DNA from: CBDCCT01 sp965214995
Lineage (GTDB): Bacteria; Deinococcota; Deinococci; Deinococcales; Trueperaceae
NCBI GenBank assembly: GCA_965214995.1
Contig: CBDCCT010000002.1
Span: 3,162,001 to 3,226,000, forward strand
Length of the DNA: 64,000 bases
Direction: 5' to 3'
Each line of letters opens with the position of its first letter. The stretch's first letter is position 1. Below, in pieces: positions 33,909 to 43,030 of the stretch. Under the pieces are notes generated by a model, which was not told the origin of the DNA, did no database searches, and worked only from the letters and a program-made list of their open reading frames with translations. Both the position numbers and the translations under genes were made by a program.

Positions 33909-35546
33909 TCACCGCCGAGCGTCCTCCGCCAAGCCGTACATGCGGGGCACCGCGGCGAGCAGGTTCTGGGTATAAACCTCGCTCGGGTCCTCGAGGATGC
34001 GCTCGGTCGGTCCGATCTCCACCAGGCGACCCTGGCGCATCACGGCGACGTTCTGGCAGAGTCGCTGCACCACGCCCAGGTCGTGGGAGATAAAGAGGAT
34101 GGTGAGGCCCATCTCACGTTGCAGCCGCCCAAGCAGCTCCAGAATCTGCGCCTGGATGGTCACGTCCAGCGCCGAGGTGATCTCGTCGGCGATGAGCACC
34201 TCCGGTTCGACGGAGAGCGCCCGGGCGATGCCGACGCGCTGGCGCTGACCCCCGGAGAGCTGATGTGGGCGGCGGTGTTTGAGGGCGAGGGGCAGGTCGA
34301 CCGCCTTCATGAGATTTTCTACCCGCGCCCCGACCTCATTCGGGGGGCACATCCGGTGCCTGCGGAGGGGCTCGGCGAGCGTCCGGGCCACGCTCAGGCG
34401 GGGGTTGAGCGAGGAGAAGGGGTCCTGGAAGACCATCTGCACCGCGCGCCGGTAGGCGACGCGCGCCTCCGAACGGAGGAGCTTTATTGACCCCCCCCGA
34501 TACCGCACCTCGCCCGCGGTGGGTTCAATCAAACCCACGAGCGCGCGGGCGACGGTACTCTTGCCCGAGCCGCTCTCGCCCACCAGCCCGAGCGTTTCGC
34601 CCCGCGTTAGCCTCAAAAAGACGCCGTCAACGGCCCTGACCGAGGGGCGGCCGAAGGGCAGGAGGCCGCCACGCGAGCCGAAGTGGACGGAGAGGGCGTC
34701 GAGCTCGAGCAACACCTCGTCCGGCGGGTCGGCGTCGGCCATCCGCTCGCCCACCATCCCCCGCCCGATCTCCGGGTGCGCGGCGATAAGCCTTTTCGTG
34801 TAGTCGGCTCGGGGCGCGAAGATGATGGATTTCCGCCCCCCCGCCTCCACGACCAGGCCATCCTTCATCACCACGACGCGGTCGCACATCTCGGCGATGA
34901 CGCCCAAGTCGTGCGACACCATGATGACGGAGAGCCCCTGCTCGTCGCGCAGCGTCTTGAGCAACTTTAGGATGCTCGCCTGCACGGTCACGTCGAGCGC
35001 GGTGGTGGGCTCGTCGGCTATCAAGACCTTGGGCTCGCAGGCCAGCGCCGCCGCTATCATCACGCGCTGCTTCATGCCGCCGGAGAGTTCGTGGGGGTAG
35101 CTGTCCACCCGCCTCTCCGGCTCGGCGATGCGCACCCGGCGGAGGAGTTCTATCGCCCTTTGCCGCGCCTCCCCCCGGCCCACACCAAAGTGGAAGCGGA
35201 GAGCCTCGCCGACCTGTTTGCCGACGCTCATGATGGGGTCTAGGTGGCTCGAGGGGTTCTGGAAGATCATCGCCACCCGCCGTCCGCGCACCGTGGCGAG
35301 GCTGGGCGGGGGGAGCTCGAGCACATCCCGCCCCTCCACAAGCACGCGCCCGCTGACGCGCGCGTTTTTGGGCAAGAGCCGCAGGATAGAATGGCAGGCG
35401 ACCGACTTGCCCGAGCCGCTTTCGCCCACAACGCCTAAAATCTCGCCCTTCGAGAGCGCGAACGACACGCCGCGCAGGGCGGTGACCGGGCCGCGCGGGG
35501 TGTCGAAGACGACGCCCAAGTCCTGGACCTCTATGACCGGGCTCAC
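33909..35546 (-). CDS. Fused double ABC ATPase, DppD-DppF type (system 3)
   Basis: Energises peptide uptake. It has 545 residues from GTG 35546, whose GTGA overlaps the stop of the permease gene. Two complete nucleotide-binding domains lie in one chain. The first has Walker A GESGSGKS near 40-47, signature LSGGMKQR and Walker B VLIADEPTTALD. The second has GESGSGKST near 320-328, LSGGQRQR and VLIADEITSALD. Two linked ATPases in one polypeptide are known from GsiA/YejF-type transporters. It shares an operon with the permeases and receptor upstream. It could also serve systems 2 and 4, which lack ATPases here. Confidence 0.92.
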   Translation of the reverse strand: MSPVIEVQDLGVVFDTPRGPVTALRGVSFALSKGEILGVVGESGSGKSVACHSILRLLPKNARVSGRVLVEGRDVLELPPPSLATVRGRRVAMIFQNPSSHLDPIMSVGKQVGEALRFHFGVGRGEARQRAIELLRRVRIAEPERRVDSYPHELSGGMKQRVMIAAALACEPKVLIADEPTTALDVTVQASILKLLKTLRDEQGLSVIMVSHDLGVIAEMCDRVVVMKDGLVVEAGGRKSIIFAPRADYTKRLIAAHPEIGRGMVGERMADADPPDEVLLELDALSVHFGSRGGLLPFGRPSVRAVDGVFLRLTRGETLGLVGESGSGKSTVARALVGLIEPTAGEVRYRGGSIKLLRSEARVAYRRAVQMVFQDPFSSLNPRLSVARTLAEPLRRHRMCPPNEVGARVENLMKAVDLPLALKHRRPHQLSGGQRQRVGIARALSVEPEVLIADEITSALDVTIQAQILELLGRLQREMGLTILFISHDLGVVQRLCQNVAVMRQGRLVEIGPTERILEDPSEVYTQNLLAAVPRMYGLAEDARR

Positions 35547-36403
35547 CCTTTGACCCTGAGGAGCTTGGCGAAGCCGTCGGCCAGGAGCGAAAAGCCCAGC
35601 GTCAGCAAGACAATGGCGACGCCCGGAAAAAACGATATCCACCACGCGGTCGCCAGAAAGGTGCGCCCCTCCGCTATCATCAGGCCCCACTCGGGGGTGG
35701 GCGGCTGCGCGCCCAGACCCAAAAAGCTTAAGCCCGAACCCGACAAGATGACCAGCACGATGTCGGTCATCACAAAGACCACCGAGGGGGTGACGGCGTT
35801 GGGCAGCACGTGCCGGACGATGATGCGCGGCGCACCGAAGCCCAACACCCGCGCCGCCTGGACGAACTCGGAGCCCTTGATTTGAAGCGTCTCGGCGCGG
35901 GTGAGCCGCGCGTAGGGCACCCAGGCGACGAGCGCGAGCGCGAGGTAATAGTTGGTGAGCCCCGGCCCCAAGATGGCGATGATGGCGAGCACCAGAATCA
36001 TGAACGGGAACGCGATGGTCACGTCGAAAAGGCGCATGAGCAGCGCGTCTATGACGCCGCCGTAAAAGCCCGACACCACCCCGATAAGCACGCCGATCAC
36101 GAGCGGCGCGGTCACGCCGATGAGGCCCATCGTCAGGTCGACGCGGGTGCCGTAGAGAACGCGAGCGAGAACGTCGCGGCCCAGGTTGTCGGTGCCGAGG
36201 GGGTGCTCGAGGCTCATCGGCTGGAGGATGGCGGTGAAGTCGATGGCGAGCGGGTCGTAGGGAGTCAAAAAGGGCGCGAAGAGTGCCACCAGCACCCAAC
36301 CCAGCACCAGCAGGCCCCCGGAAATGATTTGTGAAGGTAAGGCAGAACGCCACCGCGTCGCCCCTGTGTGCCCGGCATCGCTCACGCGACCTAACCCCGC
36401 CAC
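35543..36403 (-). CDS. Peptide ABC transporter permease, DppC family (system 3)
   Basis: Inner-membrane permease, 286 residues from GTG 36403, which overlaps the stop of the DppB gene (TAGTG). Landmarks are LVLGWVLVALFAPFLTPYDP in the first segment, HPLGTDNLGRDVLARVLYGT near 65-84, an EAA-type loop SEFVQAARVLGFGAPRII near 180, and GSGLSFLGLGAQPPTPEWG near 225. A longer open frame upstream is only the shadow of the DppB gene. The chain of overlapping stops and starts shows tight coupling with both neighbours. Confidence 0.92.
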   Translation of the reverse strand: MAGLGRVSDAGHTGATRWRSALPSQIISGGLLVLGWVLVALFAPFLTPYDPLAIDFTAILQPMSLEHPLGTDNLGRDVLARVLYGTRVDLTMGLIGVTAPLVIGVLIGVVSGFYGGVIDALLMRLFDVTIAFPFMILVLAIIAILGPGLTNYYLALALVAWVPYARLTRAETLQIKGSEFVQAARVLGFGAPRIIVRHVLPNAVTPSVVFVMTDIVLVILSGSGLSFLGLGAQPPTPEWGLMIAEGRTFLATAWWISFFPGVAIVLLTLGFSLLADGFAKLLRVKG

Positions 36404-37341
36404 TACGCCCCCACCCGCGGGTCGATGGCGAGCGAGAGCAGGTCGACCGCCAAGGTCGCCAGGGTGGTCAGCAGGGCGAAAAAGAGGGTCAAGCCCTGGA
36501 CCACGAAGTAGTCGCGCCCGACGATGGCGGCGAGCATGAGCTGGCCGAGACCGGGAATGGCGAAGATCGTCTCCATGATGACCGAAGAGCCCATGATATA
36601 GACCACCACCACGCCGAGCAGGTGCAAGTTGGTCAGCACCGAGTTGGGGAACACGTGCCGGAAGTAGATGGCGCGCTCGGGCAAACCCTTGGACTGGCCG
36701 GCCACGACGAAGTCGGCCTCGCGTTGCTCGAGCAACGTCGCGCGCAAGTTGCGCACCAAAATGGGCGTCATCGCCAGGGCGGTGGTCAAGGAGGGGAGCA
36801 CGATGTGGTGCAGACGTTCCCAAAAGCCCTCGCCGAAGCCCGTCGCGGGGAACCAGTCGAGGCGCACCGCGAAAAGGAGCACAAAGACAATCGCCAGCCA
36901 GAACGAGGGCAGCCCGAGGCCGACGGTGCCGAACACGCGGATAAGTGAGTCCAGAAAACTCTCCGGATATAGAGAGGCGAGAACGGCCAGAAGCAGCGTC
37001 AGCGCAACGGAGAGAACGAAGCCGCCCGCGATGAGGTAGAGCGTCGGCACCATCCGGGTGCGGATAAGGTCCAGGACCGGCACCTTGTAGATGATGGAGC
37101 GGCCCAGGTCGCCGCGCAAGGTGTTTCTGAGGTAGAGCGCGTACTGCGTGAGAATAGGTTTGTCCAGGCCGTACTGCTCCCTCACCGCCGCGACCGCCTC
37201 CGCCGAGGCGCGGGGGCCGAGGAGGACGCGCACCGGGTCGCCCGGCGTGAGGAGCGCCAGCACAAAGGTGAGGACGCTGATGCCGAAGAGCACCGGGACG
37301 AGCTGCAAAAGGCGGCTTAGCAGCAATCTTTGTCTAGCCAT
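36403..37341 (-). CDS. Peptide ABC transporter permease, DppB family (system 3)
   Basis: Inner-membrane permease, 312 residues. It opens RQRLLLSRLLQLVPVLFGIS and has the family blocks LTPGDPVRVLLG near 30, FRHVFPNSVLTNLHLLG near 227 and VIMETIFAIPGLGQLMLAAI near 254. The ATG at 37341 has no Shine-Dalgarno sequence; instead the 70 bases before it hold degenerate repeats of the TTATGG start region. A terminator-like hairpin separates it from the binding-protein gene upstream. Confidence 0.92.
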   Translation of the reverse strand: MARQRLLLSRLLQLVPVLFGISVLTFVLALLTPGDPVRVLLGPRASAEAVAAVREQYGLDKPILTQYALYLRNTLRGDLGRSIIYKVPVLDLIRTRMVPTLYLIAGGFVLSVALTLLLAVLASLYPESFLDSLIRVFGTVGLGLPSFWLAIVFVLLFAVRLDWFPATGFGEGFWERLHHIVLPSLTTALAMTPILVRNLRATLLEQREADFVVAGQSKGLPERAIYFRHVFPNSVLTNLHLLGVVVVYIMGSSVIMETIFAIPGLGQLMLAAIVGRDYFVVQGLTLFFALLTTLATLAVDLLSLAIDPRVGA

Positions 37342-37412
37342 AAAATTTAACCATACATCTTACCCATAAACCACTATCCAGCCATAAATCATTGTCCTAG
37401 CCATAACTTATT
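37342..37412 (-). repeat. Degenerate repeats resembling the permease start region
   Basis: On the minus strand TTATGG or TATGG occurs four times before, and once at, the real start (TTATGGCTAG). The first copy is nearly identical to the true start region. Spacing is irregular, about 12-19 nt. It could reflect slippage duplication of the initiation site or regulator half-sites. Confidence 0.5.
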
Positions 37413-37447
37413 AAAAGAGTGCGTGCTCTGGTAAGCCCAGAGCACGC
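37413..37447 (-). terminator. Terminator-like hairpin between binding protein and permease (system 3)
   Basis: GCGTGCTCTGG (37421-37431) pairs with CCAGAGCACGC (37437-37447), an 11-bp perfect stem with a 5-nt loop. On the minus strand ACTCTTTTAAT follows. It should end or slow most transcripts after the binding-protein gene, giving more receptor than permease. Confidence 0.7.
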
Positions 37448-37452
37448 CGGGG

Positions 37453-38964
37453 CTACTCGTTGAGCTTGGCCTGCTCGAGCGACCACTGGAGCGCGGGGCT
37501 CATCATCAGCCCTTCGACGCTATCGCTCATGGCGATGGTGTAGGGCGGGTAATAGAGCGGCACCTGCGCAACCTCTTCTAAGGAAATGCGCTGAATCTCG
37601 CTGTAGAGTTCGCCGCGCACCTCAGGGTCAAGTTCGCGCACCGCCTGCTCGACGAGCGCGTCCACCTCCGGGTTCTCGTAGTACGAATAGAAAGAACTGT
37701 TGCCGCACGACCCGCAGAGCGCCCAGCGCACCGCCTGGTCGGGGTCGGTCGTCTCGTTGTACCACCAGCTCGGGGTGATGCCGTAGTCGGCCGTGGTGAC
37801 CCGCTCCCACCAGGTGGGGCTGTCAACGGTGGCGATGGTGACGTTCAAGCCGACCGCGCCGAGCTGGGCCTGCAAAAGTTGCGCGATTTGCGTGTTGTAC
37901 GAGCTGCCCGAGGTGATCATGACCTCGACGGACGCGCCCACCGCGCCGGCCTCCTCGAGCAAAGCTCTGGCCTCTTCGGGCGCATAGGGAATCGCGGGTA
38001 GCTCCGCGTCGTAATACGTAAGCGCGTTGGGCAAGGTTGAATTGGCCGGGACGCCGTAGCCGAAGGTCACCGCCTCGACGATGCTCTTCGTGTCGATGGC
38101 CCGCGCGATGGCCTGCCTTACCCGGACGTCGTCCAAGGGTGCCGCTTGGTGGTTGATGAGCAGGATGTTGATGATCGACGAGGGGTCCAAAGGAACATTA
38201 ATGTCGTCTTGCGCCATTAGCGTATTGACCTGCGACCAGGGGGTGCCGGAGATGACGTCCACCTCGCCCGCCCGCAGCATCGAGACGCGGGTGTTCTCGT
38301 CGGACACTTCGATGATCTCCACCTCGTCTAGATAGGGCAGTCCTTCGCGCCAGTAGTAGGGGTTGCGCTCCAAGATGACGCGGTCGTTGGGCCGCCACTC
38401 CTTGAGGTTAAAGGGTCCCGACGAAACCGGATTCTGGGCGAAGGCCTCGTCGCCCATCGCCTCAACCGCGGCTTTGGGGACGATGCCCGCGTTGAACATC
38501 TCCACCGAGCCGAGAAAGGGGGCCGCGGGGTACTCGAGGGTAAAGACGACCGTTCTTTCGTCCACCGCCTCGACCTCTTCGATCACCTGGAACATGCTGT
38601 TATAGGCCGAATCCTCCTGGTCGCGCAACCGCAGGAAAGAAAAAACCACGTCTTCGGCGGTGACGGGCGAGCCGTCGGAAAATTGGGCGTCGCGCAAATG
38701 AAAGGTGTACTGGAGGCCGTCCTCGGACACCTCCCAGCTTTCGGCGAGGCCGGGCAGGAGTTCGGAGCCGTCGGGGGCGTTGCGCAGCAGCCGCGAATAG
38801 AGCTGCCCCAACACTTCAATGTCGCCCGCCGCCGCGGACTTGATGGGGTCGAGCGTCGACACGGGCGACCCGGTGGTCATGCGGAGCGTTGACTGGGCAA
38901 CGGCTCCCACCAAACCTGTGAGCAACAGGGTAAATAAGGCTATGCGGACCAAAGCACGCTTCAT
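37453..38964 (-). CDS. Peptide ABC transporter substrate-binding protein, SBP family 5 (system 3)
   Basis: Secreted receptor, 503 residues from ATG 38964, chosen because AAGGGAAG is 6-7 nt upstream and a signal peptide (KRALVRIALFTLLLTGLVGA) begins there. Family landmarks are PVSTLDPIKSAAAGD near 31, LLPGLAESWEVSEDGL near 64, FSDGSPVTAEDVVFSFLRL near 92 and the late VVYP-type region YPPYTIAMSDSVEGLMM near 476. First gene of the operon leading to DppB, DppC and the fused ATPase. The ligand is unknown; the nearby M55 and M20 peptidases suggest small or D-amino-acid-containing peptides. Confidence 0.9.
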   Translation of the reverse strand: MKRALVRIALFTLLLTGLVGAVAQSTLRMTTGSPVSTLDPIKSAAAGDIEVLGQLYSRLLRNAPDGSELLPGLAESWEVSEDGLQYTFHLRDAQFSDGSPVTAEDVVFSFLRLRDQEDSAYNSMFQVIEEVEAVDERTVVFTLEYPAAPFLGSVEMFNAGIVPKAAVEAMGDEAFAQNPVSSGPFNLKEWRPNDRVILERNPYYWREGLPYLDEVEIIEVSDENTRVSMLRAGEVDVISGTPWSQVNTLMAQDDINVPLDPSSIINILLINHQAAPLDDVRVRQAIARAIDTKSIVEAVTFGYGVPANSTLPNALTYYDAELPAIPYAPEEARALLEEAGAVGASVEVMITSGSSYNTQIAQLLQAQLGAVGLNVTIATVDSPTWWERVTTADYGITPSWWYNETTDPDQAVRWALCGSCGNSSFYSYYENPEVDALVEQAVRELDPEVRGELYSEIQRISLEEVAQVPLYYPPYTIAMSDSVEGLMMSPALQWSLEQAKLNE

Positions 38965-39097
38965 ATAGCTTCCCTTCTGGTTGTGCAACGGTTTTTAGTG
39001 GAACAAAACCCTTACGAGTGTTCTAACCTCCTTTTCGTTAAGTTGGTATCTATTCTACAAAAATTTGCAGGAGAGGTCACAATCGGCCCCGGCTCAT

Positions 39098-39952
39098 TCA
39101 CGCGGACAGGTTCACGTCGCTCGCGCGCATGAGGGCGCGGAAGAGGCGAGCCAAGCTTTCCGCGTCCTCCACCACGCAGGTCACGCCGCGTTCAGATGCG
39201 CGCGTCACGCCGGGCAGGTAGAGGCAGTTGTCCGCCCTCGAGGGATGGTCGAACTCTATGTCCAGGGTGCTGTTGGGCGGCAGCCGCCAGGGTCGGGTTT
39301 GGTCGGCCTTCTTCATGGCCGCCTCCGCGCCCGCCCGGATGAGCGCCTGGGCGCGCTCGGGGTGTAGGTGGAGGGCGCTGGTGCTCGAGTACCCCGTCTT
39401 GACCACCACGCCGACGGGCTCACCTCCCAGAAAGTCTCGGGTCTGCGCCACCGCCTGGTCGTCGCCCGTGACCAACACGACCCGCGCGCCGAAGTGCCCG
39501 GCGACCGCGGCGTTGAGGCCGAACTCGCCCGTCGAGCGCCCGTTCAGGCGCACGTCGAGAACGTATGAGGTCCAGGTGTGCGCCAAGGGCGCGGCCGGGG
39601 TGCCCGCCTTGGCGTGATAGCCGACGAAGAACACCGCGCCCTCCCCGACCTCCTCGCTACCCTGCATCATGCCCCAGGTTTTGTCGCTCCCGGTGATGAA
39701 GCGGACCGCCGGATGGAGTGCTTCCGGGACGAGGTTGCGCATCCCGTCGTGCGCGTCATTCACGATGACCTCGTCGGCACCGCCCGCGAGCGCGCCCTCC
39801 ACCGCGGCGTTCACTTCTTTGGTGAGGCGTAAGCGCGCCCGCTCGTACTCGGCGGTCGACCTTGACCCGCTCCCGTACTCCGGCGGCATCACCTGGACCC
39901 AGCTCGTGACGCCGCAGACGCCTTCCATATCGGCCGAAATAAGCACCTTCAT
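39098..39952 (-). CDS. M55 family D-aminopeptidase (DppA type)
   Basis: Zinc aminopeptidase that in Bacillus subtilis (DppA) removes N-terminal D-amino acids from D-Ala-D-Ala-type peptides. It has 284 residues. ATG 39952 follows GAGGAGGTTC. The metal-site residues are visible in SADMEGVCG (Asp8, Glu10), NDAHDGM (His near 66) and FFVGYHAKAG (His near 108). In Bacillus this gene sits with the dpp transporter, as here between the system 3 and system 4 transporter genes. The likely job is degrading peptidoglycan-derived or other D-peptides after import. Confidence 0.9.
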   Translation of the reverse strand: MKVLISADMEGVCGVTSWVQVMPPEYGSGSRSTAEYERARLRLTKEVNAAVEGALAGGADEVIVNDAHDGMRNLVPEALHPAVRFITGSDKTWGMMQGSEEVGEGAVFFVGYHAKAGTPAAPLAHTWTSYVLDVRLNGRSTGEFGLNAAVAGHFGARVVLVTGDDQAVAQTRDFLGGEPVGVVVKTGYSSTSALHLHPERAQALIRAGAEAAMKKADQTRPWRLPPNSTLDIEFDHPSRADNCLYLPGVTRASERGVTCVVEDAESLARLFRALMRASDVNLSA

Positions 39953-40072
39953 CGTGCTAGAACCTCCTCAGTACAGCGTTTTGGTACGCCTCGAGCCACC
40001 GGGTGATGTGGCTTTACACCCAGTATGCGGGCTGGGCGTAACTGGGCGTCACCCGACCCCGTGGTGTCACGC

Positions 40073-41407
40073 TCACAAGCCCACGTTACGCTCGAGCACC
40101 CGGAGCACCGCCGCAACCCCTTTATCAAAGTCGTCCAGCCGCAGGTGCTCGTTGGGGCTGTGGATGCGGCTGCCCGGATACCCGCAGCCGACACCGACGA
40201 TGGGCAGCGCTAAGTGTTCGACAAACGGGTACATGGGGCCGGAGCCGGCCGAGTTGGGATAGACCACGGGCTCTTGGTCGTAAACCTCGCGGAGCGCGGC
40301 TACAGTGTTTTGTACGAACGGGTGGGTGATGTCGACGCGGGCGGCGCGTTCAGCGTGCTCGAGCGCCGTGACTTCGACGTCGCCAAAGCCGCGCCGTTCC
40401 AAATGGTCTTGGAGTCCCGCCAATACCTTTTGGGGGTCCTGGTCGGGCACGAGACGGATGTCGAGTTTGGCCTCCGCCTCGGCGGGCAGCACGGTCTTGG
40501 AGCCGGGGCCGCCATAACCGGCGTGGAAACCGTTGATGTTCAGGGCGGGCTCAAAATAAAGCCGCCGCAAGAACTCGAGCCCGACCACGCCGCCGATGAA
40601 CCTTTCCGCCCCGAACGTCTGGGCGAGGTCTTCATCCTCTCGGGGCAACGCCGCCAACGCCGCCTCGTCGGCCTCGGTGGGCGCCGTCACGTCGTCGTAG
40701 AAACCCGAGATAAGGACGCGGCCGTTATCATCACGGAGCGAGGCGAGGAGCGCCGCGAGGCGGTAGATGGGGTTCTCGACGACGGCCCCGTAGCTCGAGT
40801 GCAGGTCGAATGACGCGGTACGCGCCCGCAGCTCGACGGTAAGGATGCCCTTGAGCCCGCAGTAGGTCGCCGGACGCCCGGCCGCGTCCACGCCGCCGAA
40901 CTCCCAGATGCAGGCGTCGGCGCGGAGCCGCTCCCTATTCGCCTCGACGTAAGCCGCTAAGTTGGGGCTGCCTATCTCCTCCTCTCCTTCGACGACAAAC
41001 TTAACGCCGAAAGGGAGCCCGCCGTGCTTCTCGCGGAACCATCTAAGGGCCGCCAAGCGCGAGACGAGCTCGCCCTTGTCGTCCGCGGCACCGCGCCCGT
41101 AGAGCTTGCCGTCCCGCTCGGTAAGCGTGAAGGGGTCACTCTCCCAGAGCGCCAGCGGGTCGGCGGGCTGCACGTCGTAGTGGTTGTAAAAAAGGACGGT
41201 CGGCCCCACCCCAGGCTTCTCGCCGTAGACCACGGGCGCGCCGGGGGTGGCGTGCAGTTCGGTATAGACACCCTCGGCCTCGAGCAGGTCGCGCACGAGG
41301 GCGGCTGCCTCGGCTATCCCGCGCCCCTCCGCCGCCACCGACGGGACGGCGACGAGACGGGCTAGAGCGTCACGCGCATAGCGCATGATGTGTTCGGGCA
41401 CGTTCAC
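40073..41407 (-). CDS. M20 family dipeptidase/carboxypeptidase
   Basis: Cytoplasmic di-zinc peptidase of the M20 clan, 444 residues. The metal and catalytic motifs are intact: FYNHYDVQPA near 92-101 (His, Asp), YGRGAADDKGE near 117-127 (bridging Asp), VVEGEEEIGS near 152-161 (catalytic Glu pair), and a final His in SRIHSPNEHLRL near 420. The dimerisation domain lies between about 190 and 330 with LKGILTVELRARTASFDLHS. It resembles CNDP-like dipeptidases. It follows the M55 gene divergently from no one and is read in the same direction as the system 4 receptor upstream, supporting a peptide-utilisation unit. Confidence 0.92.
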   Translation of the reverse strand: MNVPEHIMRYARDALARLVAVPSVAAEGRGIAEAAALVRDLLEAEGVYTELHATPGAPVVYGEKPGVGPTVLFYNHYDVQPADPLALWESDPFTLTERDGKLYGRGAADDKGELVSRLAALRWFREKHGGLPFGVKFVVEGEEEIGSPNLAAYVEANRERLRADACIWEFGGVDAAGRPATYCGLKGILTVELRARTASFDLHSSYGAVVENPIYRLAALLASLRDDNGRVLISGFYDDVTAPTEADEAALAALPREDEDLAQTFGAERFIGGVVGLEFLRRLYFEPALNINGFHAGYGGPGSKTVLPAEAEAKLDIRLVPDQDPQKVLAGLQDHLERRGFGDVEVTALEHAERAARVDITHPFVQNTVAALREVYDQEPVVYPNSAGSGPMYPFVEHLALPIVGVGCGYPGSRIHSPNEHLRLDDFDKGVAAVLRVLERNVGL

Positions 41408-41463
41408 CGGCTCATCCTACAACCGGAGCGAGGCCGAGCGCCCGACCTCGGCTGTAGAGTGGC

Positions 41464-42951
41464 TCACTCTAAGCTCGCGCTGTAGAGCCACAGGAACTCG
41501 TCGGGGCGTGGCTTCCACTCGAGACGGTCGCTCACCCCGTAGGCGTCCCGCTGTTTATAAAGAAATATCATGGGCGCTTCGTCTTGGATGAGCTCGAGCG
41601 CCGCCCCGTACGCCTCTTCGCGCACGCCCCGGTCTAAAGTGGTGTGGGCCTCGTCCAGCAGCGCGTCGAGCTCGGGAGAGCTGTAGTAGCTTAAAAGTTC
41701 GTCGGTCCGCAGCAGCGGGTAAAGGATGAAGTCGGCGTCGAAGGGCGCGTTGCCCCAGCCGATGAGGAACAGGTCGGGCGCGTCGCCCGCGAAGAGTTCG
41801 CCCACGTAAGCGCCGTACTCGCGCACCTCCTGGTTGACGGTGAGGCCGATTGCCCCTAACTGCGCCGCGACCGCCTGGGCTACTTGTACATCGTTGACAT
41901 AGCGTCCGCTGGGGGTGCCAAGCGTCACCTCGAAGCCGTCCGGGTAGCCCGCCTCGGCGAGGAGCTCTCTCGCTCTCTCCGGGTCGTACGGGTAGGGCGA
42001 CAAGTCTGGACTGTAACCAAAGTCGATGTCGGTCAGCAGCGTGGTGGTCGGCGTGGCGAGGCCGTTGAAGACACCTTGCACGATGGCGTCGACGTCCACG
42101 GCGTAGTTGAGCGCCCGGCGCACCCGCGCGTCTTGCAGCGGACCTTCTTTAAGCGTGTTGATGCCGATATAGATGACGCGCGCGCTGTCGACCGTCTCGA
42201 GCTCCGCGTCGGGCGCCGCCTCGACGGCTCCCGCCAGGCTGGGGGGAACGTTGGTGATGAGGTCGGCCTCGCCCGTACTCAGGCTCGAGAAGCGCGTGAT
42301 GGCCTCGGGCACGGGGCGGAAGGTGAGCTCTTCGATATCGGCGGGGCCGCGCCAGTAGTCCTCGAAAGCCGACAAAGCCAACGCCACGTCGGGCTGCCAG
42401 CTCACGAATTCAAAGGGGCCGGTCCCGACGGGCTGGCGGGCGAACACCTCCTCGCCCACCTCCCCAAAATAGCCCGGCGGGACGATGAGCAGTTCGGAGA
42501 AGTAGGTCTCGGCCAGGGGTTGCGGGCCTGTCGTGGTGACGGTGAGGGTGTTCTCCCCCGTGACCTCGACCGACTCGATAAAAGCGAAGCCGCGCGCTAT
42601 GGGCGATTCTGTTTCCGGGTCGAGGATGCGCTCGACGGTGAACGCCACCGCCTCGGGGGTTAGCGGTTCACCGTTATGGAACGTCACGCCCTCGCGCAGC
42701 GTGAAGCGCCAGGTGGTGTCGTCGACCGCCTCCCACGACTCCGCCAGGCCCGGCGAGAAGGAGCCGTCGGGCTCCTTGAACAGCAGGGCGTCGAAAAGGT
42801 TAATGAGCGCGTTGAAAGTCGGGGTCTCGCGGTTCATGGTGGGGTCTAGGGTCTTGGCGTCGGCGCTCTGCATCACCACCACCGGCTGGGCGAACGCCGC
42901 CAGGGTGAGGCTGAGTAACGCGAGCGCGAGAAACCTTAAGAATGTTGCCAT
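41464..42951 (-). CDS. Peptide ABC transporter substrate-binding protein, SBP family 5 (system 4)
   Basis: Secreted receptor, 495 residues. The signal peptide is TFLRFLALALLSLTLAAFA. Then come SADAKTLDPTMNRETPTFNA, SFSPGLAESWEAVDD and GVTFHNGEPLTPEAVAFTVE, the standard family 5 blocks, and a C-terminal lobe with GTPSGRYVNDVQVAQAVAAQ near 349. A GAGGAGGTTAC precedes the start. It is divergent from its likely permeases at 43031-44790 across only 79 bp, and codirectional with the M20 and M55 peptidase genes downstream. Confidence 0.9.
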   Translation of the reverse strand: MATFLRFLALALLSLTLAAFAQPVVVMQSADAKTLDPTMNRETPTFNALINLFDALLFKEPDGSFSPGLAESWEAVDDTTWRFTLREGVTFHNGEPLTPEAVAFTVERILDPETESPIARGFAFIESVEVTGENTLTVTTTGPQPLAETYFSELLIVPPGYFGEVGEEVFARQPVGTGPFEFVSWQPDVALALSAFEDYWRGPADIEELTFRPVPEAITRFSSLSTGEADLITNVPPSLAGAVEAAPDAELETVDSARVIYIGINTLKEGPLQDARVRRALNYAVDVDAIVQGVFNGLATPTTTLLTDIDFGYSPDLSPYPYDPERARELLAEAGYPDGFEVTLGTPSGRYVNDVQVAQAVAAQLGAIGLTVNQEVREYGAYVGELFAGDAPDLFLIGWGNAPFDADFILYPLLRTDELLSYYSSPELDALLDEAHTTLDRGVREEAYGAALELIQDEAPMIFLYKQRDAYGVSDRLEWKPRPDEFLWLYSASLE

Positions 42952-42981
42952 CTTGTAACCTCCTCGTTGAGCTACCGTGAG

Positions 42982-42987
42982 ATTATA
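42982..42987 (-). promoter_or_regulatory. Perfect -10 box upstream of the system 4 receptor
   Basis: TATAAT on the minus strand, 30 bp before the receptor ATG. No good -35 hexamer lies 17 bases upstream, so an activator may be needed. On the other strand TAGAGT at 43020-43025 ends 5 nt before the permease ATG, a layout like leaderless Deinococcus transcripts. Confidence 0.4.
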
Positions 42988-43030
42988 CGCGCCCGAGTAG
43001 CCTCATGCGCCAGCCGCGATAGAGTGGGCC

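Noticed and set aside
35547..36353. N-terminal extension of the fused ATPase reading frame, giving an 814-residue protein
   Set aside because: It is Arg/Pro/His-rich nonsense lying over the DppC permease in another frame; the ATPase proper starts at GTG 35546.
36404..36823. N-terminal extension of the system 3 DppC frame
   Set aside because: It overlaps the DppB permease in another frame and lacks membrane segments; GTG 36403 is the sensible start.
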